Source: Pasteurella sp049941595
GTDB taxonomy: Bacteria > Pseudomonadota > Gammaproteobacteria > Enterobacterales > Pasteurellaceae
NCBI GenBank assembly: GCA_049941595.1
Contig: JBNFNA010000001.1
Span: forward strand, 62,001-126,000
Reading direction: 5' to 3'
DNA: 64,000 bases
Positions 16,009 to 24,968 of the stretch are shown piece by piece (positions within the stretch are counted from its first letter, which is position 1; every line of letters starts with the position of its first letter). The notes under the pieces are model-generated. The model did no database searches. It was not told the origin of the DNA and saw only the letters and a program-made list of their open reading frames with translations. Made by a program: the position numbers and the translations under genes.

Positions 16009-16616
16009 TGTTTATCGGTTCTCACCAGATAGAATAAGATCAACGCAGTGATAGCACCTAAGGTATCCGCCAGAATATCTTTTTGAGCATCCCAAATATC
16101 GCCCTGTGAGCCTAAAAATGCGATACCTTCGTTGCCACCCGCAATCACCGCATATTGCCACTCAATAATTTCATAAGTTGCAGCAAGGCTCATAATGAAA
16201 AAGAGAGAAAATACGCCCGCTAGAATTGGCCCGCATAATTTACGGCGCAATAGCCATTCCGCCATCGGGAAGCTGTAAAAGCCAATAATATAATGTGCGA
16301 CACGATCAAAATGATTGCGACCTTCCCCAAGTAGGCCAGAAAGTGCATCACTCCCCCACTGAAAAGGCACGTGCTCAAAGGTGTAATGTGCACCAATGAG
16401 ATGTAGAATCATCCATAAGCTCATTAAAAAATAAGCTAGATTACTGAATTGAAAACGTGAGTAAGTGAATACTAATCCTGCAAAAACAAGAAAAATCGGT
16501 AAAACTTCTGCATACCAGACCGCTCTTGAGAAAGGTTCAATACCCGACCAAATAGCAATGCTCGCAATAATAACTGCGAGCATTGAAGGGAAAAAATGGC
16601 GAACTACAATAGGCAT
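15999..16616 (-). CDS. yjdF: YjdF-type inner-membrane protein (DUF2238)
   Basis: Polytopic membrane protein of 205 residues with about six helices and the DUF2238 signature HYIIGFYSFPMAEWLLRR followed by AATYEIIEWQYAVIAGG and a C-terminal QGDIWDAQKDILADTLGA. Function unknown. Both ends overlap neighbours (djlA stop/own ATG by one base; dusC start by ten bases), so it is translated as part of a tightly packed operon. The symbol follows the E. coli homologue. Confidence 0.8.
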   Translation of the reverse strand: MPIVVRHFFPSMLAVIIASIAIWSGIEPFSRAVWYAEVLPIFLVFAGLVFTYSRFQFSNLAYFLMSLWMILHLIGAHYTFEHVPFQWGSDALSGLLGEGRNHFDRVAHYIIGFYSFPMAEWLLRRKLCGPILAGVFSLFFIMSLAATYEIIEWQYAVIAGGNEGIAFLGSQGDIWDAQKDILADTLGAITALILFYLVRTDKQCA

Positions 16617-17479
16617 TATTTCCAGCCTTTAGTTTTGCAAATCAAATCATAAGCGGCTTGAATTTGTTGCGTTTTCTCTTTTGCCATTTCAAGCATTTCT
16701 TTCGGTAACCCTTTTGCCACTAGTTTATCTGGATGGTTTTCATTCATTAAGCGACGATAAGCACGTTTTACCGTTTGTTGTTCGTCCGTTGCAGACACCC
16801 CTAATACTTGATAAGCATCTTCCACGGTTGGGCCTGAATGTTGTTGATAACCACCGTATTGCTGCCCCCCCTGTTGCTGATATTGGTAATTGCCTTGATA
16901 ACCTTGATGTTGATAGCCCCCGCGTGAAAATTGGCGTGCCGCAAATTCCATTGCCAACATTTGTTCAAACTGAAAACGAGATAAACCCAATTCTTCAGCC
17001 ACAATATAAAGGATCTCTTTTTCTGCGGGATCAAGCTCTGAATCCACAAAAGCCGCTTGCACTTGCACATATAAGAACATACGCAATAAATCTGCACGCT
17101 GACCACAGCCTAAACGGAACTCACGAATCACTTTACGCAGTGGGAAATCCGAATCTTTTCCACGATTAAATGCATCTTGTGCTAAACGGCGATTACTATC
17201 ATCCAATTGCATTTGTTGCATTAATGAAAGTGCTAATTGAATATCGTCTTCTGTTACACGCCCTTTAGCTTTGCTTAAATGACCTAATACCGCAAAGGTG
17301 GTTTGCATAAACAATGACTGACGAGTAATTTTACTCTTAAAAAAAGTTGAGTTGACTGTACCAAGTTCATACAGTTTTTTATCGCCTAAATGACCTAAAA
17401 TGACGCCACAAATTGCGCCAAAGAAGCCCCCCAGTTTCCAGCCGATAATCAGCCCCAAAAATTTTCCAATAAAGTTCAT
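16616..17479 (-). CDS. djlA: DnaJ-like co-chaperone DjlA
   Basis: Membrane-anchored J-protein that stimulates DnaK; in E. coli it is linked to capsule signalling. The 287 residues have an N-terminal membrane segment (FLGLIIGWKLGGFFGAICGVILGHLGD), a TerB-like helical middle domain (about 60-190), a Gln/Gly/Tyr-rich linker with repeated YQ and QGG (about 195-220), and a C-terminal J domain with the HPD motif in LMNENHPDKLVAKG. It heads the djlA-yjdF-dusC-yjjG group. The start follows AGAAAT-type weak Shine-Dalgarno bases. Confidence 0.92.
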   Translation of the reverse strand: MNFIGKFLGLIIGWKLGGFFGAICGVILGHLGDKKLYELGTVNSTFFKSKITRQSLFMQTTFAVLGHLSKAKGRVTEDDIQLALSLMQQMQLDDSNRRLAQDAFNRGKDSDFPLRKVIREFRLGCGQRADLLRMFLYVQVQAAFVDSELDPAEKEILYIVAEELGLSRFQFEQMLAMEFAARQFSRGGYQHQGYQGNYQYQQQGGQQYGGYQQHSGPTVEDAYQVLGVSATDEQQTVKRAYRRLMNENHPDKLVAKGLPKEMLEMAKEKTQQIQAAYDLICKTKGWK

Positions 17480-17491
17480 TTATTTCTCCAT

Positions 17492-17558
17492 AAAAGTGCG
17501 GTGGATTTCCATAATAATTCAAAGTTCTTAAATTTTTATTAAAAAGAACCGCACTTTT
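17492..17558. repeat. Inverted pair of uptake signals between pyrE and djlA
   Basis: AAAAGTGCGGT (17492-17502) and ACCGCACTTTT (17548-17558) are perfect inverted copies of the DNA uptake signal separated by 45 bases. In Haemophilus close inverted pairs often double as terminators; this spacing is wide, so a terminator role after pyrE is only possible. Confidence 0.6.
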
Positions 17559-17564
17559 TTCTCA

Positions 17565-18209
17565 CTATTTCACACCATATTGCTCGCGATACGCACGCAT
17601 CGCTGGCAAATATTGTTGATACTGTGCATCTTGTTCAATAAACGTCATTAAGTCATCAAAATCCACAATTGACAACACTTGGCATTGGTAATCACGTTCC
17701 ACTTCTTGAATCGCTGAAAGCTCACCTTTGCCTTTTTCTTTACGGTTTAACGCAATCATCACCGCACTTAATTGGGCATTGTTTGCTGCGATTAATTCCA
17801 TTGATTCACGAATTGCCGTGCCTGCGGTAATCACATCATCCACTAATAAAATATTGCCTTTAAGTGGGCTACCAATAAGGTTGCCACCTTCACCGTGATC
17901 TTTCGCTTCTTTACGGTTAAAACACACAGGCTTATCTAATTGGAAGTGATTAAATAACGCCACTGAAACGGTGGTTGCAATTGGAATCCCTTTATAGGCA
18001 GGTCCAAAAATCACATCATAATTAACCGCACTTACTTGAATTGCCTTCGCATAAAACTCGCCTAAACGCGCCAAATCTGCGCCCGTATTAAACAAGCCTG
18101 CATTAAAGAAATAAGGGCTAACACGCCCAGATTTCAAGGTGAACTCGCCAAATTTTAATACCTGACGGCTTAATGCAAATTTGATAAATTCTAATTTATA
18201 CGCTTGCAT
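17565..18209 (-). CDS. pyrE: Orotate phosphoribosyltransferase
   Basis: Joins orotate and PRPP to give OMP in pyrimidine synthesis. The family sequence is clear: FGEFTLKSGRVSPYFFNAGLFNTG, FGPAYKGIPIAT, FNRKEAKDHGEGG, and the PRPP-binding ILLVDDVITAGTAIRES. The ATG at 18209 gives 214 residues, matching the E. coli start MKPYQRQFIEF. ATGs at 18212 and 18221 are less likely; GGAG sits just before the chosen codon. It follows rph by about a dozen bases, the conserved rph-pyrE order. I saw no obvious pyrimidine attenuator hairpin between them. Confidence 0.95.
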   Translation of the reverse strand: MQAYKLEFIKFALSRQVLKFGEFTLKSGRVSPYFFNAGLFNTGADLARLGEFYAKAIQVSAVNYDVIFGPAYKGIPIATTVSVALFNHFQLDKPVCFNRKEAKDHGEGGNLIGSPLKGNILLVDDVITAGTAIRESMELIAANNAQLSAVMIALNRKEKGKGELSAIQEVERDYQCQVLSIVDFDDLMTFIEQDAQYQQYLPAMRAYREQYGVK

Positions 18210-18221
18210 CATTAACTCCAT

Positions 18222-18938
18222 TTACTCTGCTAATGCTTGACGTTGTGCCACAAAAATGGCTTCACAACCTTGTTTTGCTAAACCTAATAAGGTTAATAAT
18301 TCTTCGTGGCTGAACGGCTCGCCTTCTGCCGTACCTTGCACTTCAATCATACGACCGTCTTCCATCATCACCACGTTCATATCCGTTTCTGCCGCTGAGT
18401 CTTCAACATACTCTAAATCGCAAACTGCTTGACCATCAACGATACCCACTGAAATCGCCGCCACAAGCCCTTTAATTGGGTTAGTTTTTAATGTGCCATT
18501 TGCTACTAAACCATTGATTGCATCACAAAGAGCCACACAAGCCCCTGTAATAGATGCGGTACGTGTGCCACCATCGGCTTGGATCACGTCACAGTCTAAT
18601 GTAATTGAACGCTCACCTAAGGCTTCAAGATCCACCATTGCACGTAATGAACGTGCGATTAAACGTTGGATTTCCATTGTACGACCACCTTGTTTACCTT
18701 TTGCCGCTTCACGTTGCATACGGCTGTGAGTAGAACGAGGCAACATACCATATTCAGCCGTTACCCAACCTTGATTTTGCCCTTTCAAAAAGCGTGGCAC
18801 ACTTTCTTCCACCGTTGCTGTACATAACACTTTAGTATCACCAAACTCGACTAATACCGAACCTTCAGCGTGTTTAGTATAGTTGCGAGTAATTTTAATT
18901 TGACGGGGTTGATTATTAGCACGTTCATTTGGGCGCAT
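18222..18938 (-). CDS. rph: Ribonuclease PH
   Basis: Phosphorolytic 3'-to-5' exoribonuclease that trims tRNA precursors; works as a hexamer. The 238 residues show MRPNERANNQPRQIKITRNY at the start, GSVLVEFGDTKVLCTATVEESVP, the conserved GWVTAEYGMLPRSTHSR, REAAKGKQGGRTMEIQRLI, and the phosphate/metal site ADGGTRTASITGA. Unlike the frameshifted rph of E. coli K-12, this gene is intact. It is co-transcribed with pyrE and divergent from yicC. Confidence 0.96.
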   Translation of the reverse strand: MRPNERANNQPRQIKITRNYTKHAEGSVLVEFGDTKVLCTATVEESVPRFLKGQNQGWVTAEYGMLPRSTHSRMQREAAKGKQGGRTMEIQRLIARSLRAMVDLEALGERSITLDCDVIQADGGTRTASITGACVALCDAINGLVANGTLKTNPIKGLVAAISVGIVDGQAVCDLEYVEDSAAETDMNVVMMEDGRMIEVQGTAEGEPFSHEELLTLLGLAKQGCEAIFVAQRQALAE

Positions 18939-18996
18939 TAGAGGTTCCTCATTATTCTATTTTCAGTAAAAAATTCGCAGTATTTTAGCACGCAAA

Positions 18997-19025
18997 CTGA
19001 CAGAAACGAAATTTAACAGTACAAT
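18997..19025 (+). promoter_or_regulatory. Putative yicC promoter
   Basis: CTGACA (18997-19002) and TACAAT (19020-19025) are 17 bases apart, close to the sigma-70 consensus, 44 bases before the yicC ATG. Confidence 0.6.
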
Positions 19026-19068
19026 AGCCCTATTTGATTTTTATCTTCATAACGCTAAGGATTTTTAA

Positions 19069-19932
19069 ATGATTTATAGTATGACCGCTTTTGCGCGCCT
19101 CGAGTTAAAACAGGACTGGGGGGATGCGGTATGGGAAATTCGCTCTGTCAACCAACGCTATCTCGAAACCTTTTTCCGCCTACCTGAACAATTTCGTGGT
19201 TTAGAAAATACATTACGTGAAAAACTGCGTCAAAAGCTCACTCGTGGCAAAATTGAATGTACATTACGCATTGATAATAAAAGACAAGCGGCGACTGAAT
19301 TAAATCTAAATAAAGATCTCACACAACAAGTCATTCAATCCTTACAGTGGATCAAAGCACAAGCTGGCGAAGGTGAAATCAATCTTACCGATGTATTACG
19401 CTACCCGGGCGTGGTTGAAGCACCTGAACAAGATTTAGATGTGATTAGCCAAGCCTTATTAAATGCCTTTGATAGCTTACTGGAAGACTTCATTGCAATG
19501 CGTGCAAGAGAAGGGGAAAAACTCCAAGATCTAATTCAACAACGTTTAGATGCGATTAGTGTGGAAGCCGATAAAGTGCGGTCAAAAATGCCAGAGATTT
19601 TACAATGGCAACGTGAGCGTTTATTGCAGCGTTTTGAAGAAATCCAATTACAACCCGATCCTCAACGTCTTGAACAAGAATTGGTATTGCTTGCACAGCG
19701 TGTTGATGTAGCCGAAGAATTAGACCGTTTACAATTGCACGTGAAAGAAACTAACGCCATTTTGAAAAAAGGCGGTGCTGTTGGGCGTAAATTAGATTTT
19801 ATGATGCAAGAATTAAATCGTGAGTCGAATACCCTTGCGTCAAAATCCATTAATACGGAAGTGACAAATTCAGCCGTAGAATTAAAAGTGTTAATTGAAC
19901 AAATGCGTGAGCAAATTCAAAATCTGGAGTAA
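19069..19932 (+). CDS. yicC: YicC-family endoribonuclease
   Basis: Cytoplasmic protein of 287 residues, now regarded as a stress-related endoribonuclease implicated in small-RNA turnover. Start MIYSMTAFARLE, the substrate stretch EIRSVNQRYLETFFRLPEQFRGLE, the RGKIECTLRI strand, and the C-terminal DUF1732 region GGAVGRKLDFMMQELNRESNTLASKS are all typical. ygfZ follows four bases after the stop, so the two probably form a short operon. An uptake signal is embedded near 19575. Confidence 0.92.
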   Translation: MIYSMTAFARLELKQDWGDAVWEIRSVNQRYLETFFRLPEQFRGLENTLREKLRQKLTRGKIECTLRIDNKRQAATELNLNKDLTQQVIQSLQWIKAQAGEGEINLTDVLRYPGVVEAPEQDLDVISQALLNAFDSLLEDFIAMRAREGEKLQDLIQQRLDAISVEADKVRSKMPEILQWQRERLLQRFEEIQLQPDPQRLEQELVLLAQRVDVAEELDRLQLHVKETNAILKKGGAVGRKLDFMMQELNRESNTLASKSINTEVTNSAVELKVLIEQMREQIQNLE

Positions 19933-19936
19933 ATGA

Positions 19937-20824
19937 ATGATCAGCTATCCATTATTAACGACCCAACAATCTACCGTTGTTTGCCAGCTACAACAATATA
20001 CATTGATTGAAATCAAAGGCGAAGACGCAGAGAAATATCTACAAGGTCAATTTACTTGTGATGTGACTAAACTTGAAGTGGGACAATCAACCCTGACAGC
20101 ACACTGTGATCCGAAAGGCAAAATGGTGGCATTATTCCGTTTAATTCGTACTGAAGCACAATGTTTCTATGTACTCATCAAAAAATCACTTTTACCGACC
20201 GCACTTGATCTTTTGAAAAAATATGCGGTGTTCTCAAAAGTCACTTTCACTCAATTAGATTGGCAGATTATCGGTTTAGCGGGCGAAACAACTTGCCAAG
20301 CCTTCAGTGATGTAAATGCTCAAATTCGTGTTAATATTCACACCCAACAACCACGCACTTTATTACTTCATCCAACCTCATTGGATATCACACCCAATAT
20401 GCCTTATCAAATTTGGGATTTATTAGATATTCAAGACGGAATGCCATTGCTAAGTGCACAAACACAAAATGAATTTATTCCACAAGCCCTCAACTTACAA
20501 AGCATTGAACAAGCCATTTCCTTCCAAAAAGGCTGTTATATGGGGCAAGAAATTGTGGCACGTGCCAAATACCGTGGTGCAAACAAACGTGCAATGTTCA
20601 CTCTAGTAGGTAACAGCATTGAAACACCAGAAATTGGTGGTGAAATGGAAATGCAATTAGAAAACAACTGGCGAAAAACAGGCAAAGTGCTAAGTGCGGT
20701 CAATATTGAAGGCGTTTTATGGCTGCAAGTGGTACTAAATAACCAATTAGAAGAAAATACCCAATTCCGCCTGGCAGAAGATATCCCATTAAATTTATAT
20801 CCATTACCTTATGAGTTGGTATAA
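19937..20824 (+). CDS. ygfZ: tRNA-modifying protein YgfZ (folate-binding, Fe-S maintenance)
   Basis: Folate-dependent protein needed for some iron-sulfur enzymes, including those modifying tRNA. The 295 residues show the aminomethyltransferase-like fold with YLQGQFTCDVTKLE, CDPKGKMVALFR, and the family signature QKGCYMGQEIVARAKYRG, containing the conserved K-G-C-Y-x-G-Q-E and its functional cysteine. Uptake signals occur near 20195 and 20690. Transcription should end at the hairpin at 20854. Confidence 0.93.
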   Translation: MISYPLLTTQQSTVVCQLQQYTLIEIKGEDAEKYLQGQFTCDVTKLEVGQSTLTAHCDPKGKMVALFRLIRTEAQCFYVLIKKSLLPTALDLLKKYAVFSKVTFTQLDWQIIGLAGETTCQAFSDVNAQIRVNIHTQQPRTLLLHPTSLDITPNMPYQIWDLLDIQDGMPLLSAQTQNEFIPQALNLQSIEQAISFQKGCYMGQEIVARAKYRGANKRAMFTLVGNSIETPEIGGEMEMQLENNWRKTGKVLSAVNIEGVLWLQVVLNNQLEENTQFRLAEDIPLNLYPLPYELV

Positions 20825-20853
20825 GTCATATTAATGGATCGCACAAAAATAAA

Positions 20854-20880
20854 GAGCCTATAATTTTAGGCTCAATTTTT
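20854..20880. terminator. Terminator between ygfZ and the nuclease-helicase gene
   Basis: GAGCCTA (20854-20860) pairs with TAGGCTC (20867-20873), followed by AATTTTT. It lies between convergent genes; the stop of the minus-strand gene is three bases further. Confidence 0.75.
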
Positions 20881-20882
20881 AA

Positions 20883-22850
20883 CTAAATAACACCAAAACC
20901 ACAAGATTTTAGATATTCAAAAATAGCATCATATTTTTCCGATGGTCTAGTCAAATCATCACTGACAGATTCAGGAACAAATATCACCATACCTTGTCTA
21001 GCACGAGTAAGTAACACGCGATAAGAATTCAATAAATATTGCCGATCTTCTGATTTATGAATATTCTGCCAAGTAGCCCCTTTAAACTGTTGATATTTCC
21101 AACCCTTTTCATAATAAAAATTGATATCCCAAGCTACACAACTAAACTCAATTTCTAGACCTTGAACATCGAATTCAGTTGCAATATCCTCCAAATAGTA
21201 AGAAGAACGCACATCTTCCTTTCCATTCAAAAACCAATTTACCGGGGAAATTTCATTTTTGACATAAATGCCAGCAGCCTTCAATCTTATCCCACCTGAA
21301 CTTGCAATAATACCAATACGTTCACTGCCTCTCGCACGCTCTTTGAGCCATTGTTTGGCTTTATCTAAATCTCTAGTGAGATAAATAGGGTAATCTTGTG
21401 TCACAGACTGGTATATTTTACAGGCATCTTCTGACTGATCATTGAGTAAATATTGTATTAACAAAGAAACTTTTTCACTTCGGAAAGAGCGCAACGAAAC
21501 GGCTAAATGTAGGTTTGAATCTTTATGACCATAACGAGAAAGCCACTGCACAAGTTTTGGATCATTCAAATAAGTTGAATGCTCTGATTGAAGTTTGTCA
21601 GAATAATAAATCTCCCAATTTGTAAAACTTGCTTTTAAGGATTCAATCCACTCACTTAGCCCCGCTTCACCTGTATTAATCTCTTGTCCACCACCAATAA
21701 GACAAACGATAACACACCAATCCTCATGCCTATCCATTACTTGAATTAGATATTTTGGTTCAGACATTAAAAAATCATTAATCCCTTTTTTCTTTTTCAT
21801 GAACTGAGCCAATTGTCCTTCGTGCCACGCTCGCTGAGCCTCATCATATACGACTACTTTTTCAATCGGTGGCTTATTATCCCTTAAATTATCATCTCTA
21901 AAATGATGAATATTTTGTATGAAGGTTTTTGCTTTTCTAACAGACTCACTTTTAGATAACTTCGTATTTTGTGATTTCGCTGTTGTTACAGCATCTCTGG
22001 CAAGACTTTCTCGCAGTACATCAACTAAAGGACCATTTCCAGAAAGAAAAACTGCATGTTCTGACTCATCAGCTTTTAATCGCTCTGCCGCAATATTTAA
22101 TCCTGCTAGTGTTTTACCCGCCCCAGGTACTCCCGTAATAAAACAGATCGATTTTTTATGATACTTCTTAGAATGTTCGATAATTTTATTAATTGAATCC
22201 GTTGTCGCAGATAAATTAATTGCACTCGCATCACTACGAGAAATTTCTTTAACGTTATGGCCTTTATAAAAGGCCTGTGCAGCCTCAATAATAGTAGGAG
22301 TTGGTTTATAAACGCCATTTTCCCAAGCTTGAATATCAATAGGTATTTTATTGATTTTACTACGTAGCAGCTCACATAAATTCGCTTTGAAATTCTGAGA
22401 GTTGCAGCGCAGTGGCTTTTTTAATTTTTTGATTACTTCAAGTTCATTTTTTACATCATTTGCTTCAGTTGAAACTAAGATTGGTAAAATACATTTATTA
22501 TGGCTTGAGCTATGAAAGTTTAATAAATCTAAACAGTAATCAATTGTTTGATCCTGAGCTTGTGAATGATATTTTTTATCTCCAATTTTAAATTCAATCA
22601 CCAAAATCAGATCATCAATAATCAGAATATTATCAACACGCTTCCCCATTCGAGGAATGATATATTCAAAATAAATTTTTCCGTCTAAACCAATAAGATT
22701 TTGTTTAAGAAATTTAATTTGATATAACCACGCATTTTTCTGAAGCTCCCCAAGTTCATGCTCATTGTGTTTAGTCAATTCAGCAAAGATTTGAAGATCC
22801 GCTGTCAAAAGAAATTCTGCAATTGTATTTTGGTAATAGCTTCTATTCAT
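20883..22850 (-). CDS. PD-(D/E)XK nuclease-SF1 helicase fusion, DUF2075 type; candidate defence protein
   Basis: Protein of 655 residues with two parts. Residues about 58-110 look like a PD-(D/E)XK nuclease core: D73 in KRVDNILII, E86-x-K88 in LVIEFKIG, and a following QxxDQxxDY helix. From about residue 235 comes a DUF2075 P-loop helicase: Walker A GVPGAGKT (K246), Walker B VVYDEAQR (about 335), a GLE motif in FDVQGLEIEF, and the motif VI LTRARQG near residue 615. Such nuclease-helicase fusions are associated with anti-phage defence; the staphylococcal Nhi protein is a comparable case from memory. It is a lone gene between two terminators, lacks uptake signals, and is AT-rich with many AGA codons. 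Start ATG at 22850. Defence function is inferred; DNA repair is an alternative. Confidence 0.8.
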   Translation of the reverse strand: MNRSYYQNTIAEFLLTADLQIFAELTKHNEHELGELQKNAWLYQIKFLKQNLIGLDGKIYFEYIIPRMGKRVDNILIIDDLILVIEFKIGDKKYHSQAQDQTIDYCLDLLNFHSSSHNKCILPILVSTEANDVKNELEVIKKLKKPLRCNSQNFKANLCELLRSKINKIPIDIQAWENGVYKPTPTIIEAAQAFYKGHNVKEISRSDASAINLSATTDSINKIIEHSKKYHKKSICFITGVPGAGKTLAGLNIAAERLKADESEHAVFLSGNGPLVDVLRESLARDAVTTAKSQNTKLSKSESVRKAKTFIQNIHHFRDDNLRDNKPPIEKVVVYDEAQRAWHEGQLAQFMKKKKGINDFLMSEPKYLIQVMDRHEDWCVIVCLIGGGQEINTGEAGLSEWIESLKASFTNWEIYYSDKLQSEHSTYLNDPKLVQWLSRYGHKDSNLHLAVSLRSFRSEKVSLLIQYLLNDQSEDACKIYQSVTQDYPIYLTRDLDKAKQWLKERARGSERIGIIASSGGIRLKAAGIYVKNEISPVNWFLNGKEDVRSSYYLEDIATEFDVQGLEIEFSCVAWDINFYYEKGWKYQQFKGATWQNIHKSEDRQYLLNSYRVLLTRARQGMVIFVPESVSDDLTRPSEKYDAIFEYLKSCGFGVI

Positions 22851-22882
22851 AGCCTATCTCATTTTAATCCATTAAATAGCAA

Positions 22883-22912
22883 AAAAGGATTGAGCCAAAA
22901 CTCAATCCTTTT
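22883..22912 (-). terminator. groEL terminator
   Basis: AAAAGGATTGAG (22883-22894) pairs with CTCAATCCTTTT (22901-22912) around six bases. On the minus strand a TTTTTT run follows the stem 18 bases after the groEL stop. It also separates groEL from the next minus-strand gene. Confidence 0.9.
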
Positions 22913-22929
22913 GATTTGTTGGGGAGGGA

Positions 22930-24570
22930 TTACATCATACCGCCCATTCCACCCATACCGCCCATTCCAGCGCCTAGGTCAGCTTTGTCGTCTTTTGGTA
23001 AGTCTGTCACCATACATTCTGTGGTAATCATTAAACCAGCAACAGAGGCTGCGAATTGTAATGCGCTGCGAGTTACTTTAGTTGGATCTAAGATACCCAT
23101 TTCGATCATATCGCCGTATTGTTCTGTACCTGCGTTATAACCAAAGTTACCTTCACCATTTTTCACCGCACTTGCTACCACTGATGCTTCTTCGCCTGCA
23201 TTGGTTACGATTTGACGTAATGGCGCTTCCATCGCACGTAATGCAAGCTTGATACCAACGTTTTGTTCTTCGTTGTCGCCAGTTAAACCTGCAACTTTGC
23301 TTGCCGCACGAATTAAGGCAACGCCACCACCCGCTACAATACCTTCTTCAACGGCTGCACGAGTTGCGTGTAATGCGTCTTCTACACGTGCTTTTTTCTC
23401 TTTCATTTCAACTTCAGTTGCTGCGCCAACTTTAATTACAGCTACACCGCCAGCAAGTTTTGCTACACGCTCTTGTAATTTTTCTTTGTCGTAGTCAGAA
23501 GTTGATTCTTCGATTTGTTGGCGAATTTGTGCAACACGACCTTGGATTTGTGCTTCATCACCGATACCATCGATAATTGTGGTGTTGTCTTTGTTGATTA
23601 CAACACGTTTTGCTTGACCAAGATCTTCTAAAGTCGCTTTTTCTAATTCCATACCGATTTCTTCAGAAATCACAGTACCCGCAGTTAAGATTGCGATATC
23701 TTGTAACATTGCTTTACGGCGGTCACCGAAACCAGGGGCTTTCACAGCTGCCACTTTCACGATACCACGCATTGTATTCACCACTAATGTTGCAAGCGCT
23801 TCGCCTTCAACATCTTCTGCGATGATTAATAATGGTTTTCCAGCTTTTGCAACACCTTCTAACACAGGTAACAATTCACGAATGTTAGACACTTTTTTAT
23901 CTACTAATAAGATAAATGGATTGTCTAATTCAACAGTTGCGGTTTCTGGTTTGTTGATGAAATATGGCGATAAGTAACCACGATCGAATTGCATACCTTC
24001 AACCACAGCTAATTCATCTTCTAAACCTGTACCGTCTTCAACAGTAATAACACCTTCTTTACCTACTTTATCCATTGCTTGTGCAATGATTTGACCAACG
24101 ATGTTGTCAGAGTTCGCAGAAATAGTACCTACTTGTTCGATTTCTTTTGAAGTTTCGCAAGGTTTAGACAATGCTTTTAATTCTGTTACAACTGCCGCAA
24201 CGGCTTTGTCGATACCGCGTTTTAAGTCCATTGGGTTCATACCCGCTGCAACGGCTTTTAAGCCTTCGTTTACGATAGCTTGCGCTAATACAGTCGCAGT
24301 TGTTGTACCATCACCCGCCGCATCATTTGCTTTTGACGCCACTTCTTTTACCATTTGTGCGCCCATATTTTCGAATTTATCTTCTAATTCGATTTCACGT
24401 GCTACTGATACACCGTCTTTAGTGATGGTTGGTGCGCCGAATGATTTATCTAAAACAACGTTACGACCTTTAGGACCTAAAGTCACTTTTACTGCATCTG
24501 CAAGAATATTCACACCCGCTAACATTTTTACGCGAGCATCATTTCCAAATTTTACGTCTTTTGCTGCCAT
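22930..24570 (-). CDS. groL: Chaperonin GroEL
   Basis: ATP-driven 14-subunit chaperonin that folds cytoplasmic proteins with GroES. The 546 residues begin MAAKDVKFGNDARVKML, contain the nucleotide-binding LGPKGRNVVLDKSFGAPTITKDG and AGDGTTTATVLAQ, the family signature AAVEEGIVAGGG, and end in the Gly-Gly-Met tail (GGMGGMGGMM). It follows groES by 16 bases in the usual heat-shock operon. An uptake signal lies near 23165. Confidence 0.98.
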   Translation of the reverse strand: MAAKDVKFGNDARVKMLAGVNILADAVKVTLGPKGRNVVLDKSFGAPTITKDGVSVAREIELEDKFENMGAQMVKEVASKANDAAGDGTTTATVLAQAIVNEGLKAVAAGMNPMDLKRGIDKAVAAVVTELKALSKPCETSKEIEQVGTISANSDNIVGQIIAQAMDKVGKEGVITVEDGTGLEDELAVVEGMQFDRGYLSPYFINKPETATVELDNPFILLVDKKVSNIRELLPVLEGVAKAGKPLLIIAEDVEGEALATLVVNTMRGIVKVAAVKAPGFGDRRKAMLQDIAILTAGTVISEEIGMELEKATLEDLGQAKRVVINKDNTTIIDGIGDEAQIQGRVAQIRQQIEESTSDYDKEKLQERVAKLAGGVAVIKVGAATEVEMKEKKARVEDALHATRAAVEEGIVAGGGVALIRAASKVAGLTGDNEEQNVGIKLALRAMEAPLRQIVTNAGEEASVVASAVKNGEGNFGYNAGTEQYGDMIEMGILDPTKVTRSALQFAASVAGLMITTECMVTDLPKDDKADLGAGMGGMGGMGGMM

Positions 24571-24586
24571 TTTTATCTTCCTTCTC

Positions 24587-24877
24587 TTATTCTACAATCG
24601 CTAAAATGTCGTTTTCAGAAATAATTAATACTTCTTCGCCATCGATTTTTTCTGCTTTCACGCCGTAGCCGTCATTGAAAATCACTGTATCGCCCACTTT
24701 TACATCTAATGGTTGAACTGTGCCATTTTCTAAAATGCGACCTTTACCCACTGCTAATACTTTAGCGCGAGTTGATTTTGTTGCTGCTGAACCTGTTAAA
24801 ACGATGCCGCCAGCTGATCTTGTTTCAACTTCTTCACGTTTGATGATCACGCGGTCGTGTAATGGACGAATATTCAT
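24587..24877 (-). CDS. groS: Co-chaperonin GroES
   Basis: Seven-subunit lid of the GroEL cage. The 96 residues begin MNIRPLHDRVIIKREEVETRSAGGIVL with the mobile loop (SAGGIVLTGSAA), followed by GDTVIFNDGYGVKAEKIDGEEVLIISENDILAIVE. A strong ribosome site (AAGGAG) lies before the ATG. A sigma-32-type promoter is 50-80 bases upstream. Confidence 0.98.
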   Translation of the reverse strand: MNIRPLHDRVIIKREEVETRSAGGIVLTGSAATKSTRAKVLAVGKGRILENGTVQPLDVKVGDTVIFNDGYGVKAEKIDGEEVLIISENDILAIVE

Positions 24878-24929
24878 TGAATTACTCCTTCATAAAAAAT
24901 GTGTTATTAAAATTAAACGTTTCCCTAAT

Positions 24930-24958
24930 ATGTGGGAGTTTTTTTTTGTTTCAAGGGG
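24930..24958 (-). promoter_or_regulatory. Heat-shock (sigma-32) promoter of groES-groEL
   Basis: On the minus strand CCCCTTGAAA (complement of 24949-24958) is an ideal sigma-32 -35 element. TCCCACAT (complement of 24930-24937) resembles the CCCCATNT -10 element. The 11-12 base spacer contains nine consecutive A residues. The position before groES fits well. Confidence 0.85.
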
Positions 24959-24968
24959 AAAAGTAAAA

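Noticed and set aside
24911..24926. AAACGTTT palindrome near groES as a PurR box
   Set aside because: Two defined consensus bases mismatch and the heat-shock promoter explains the region.
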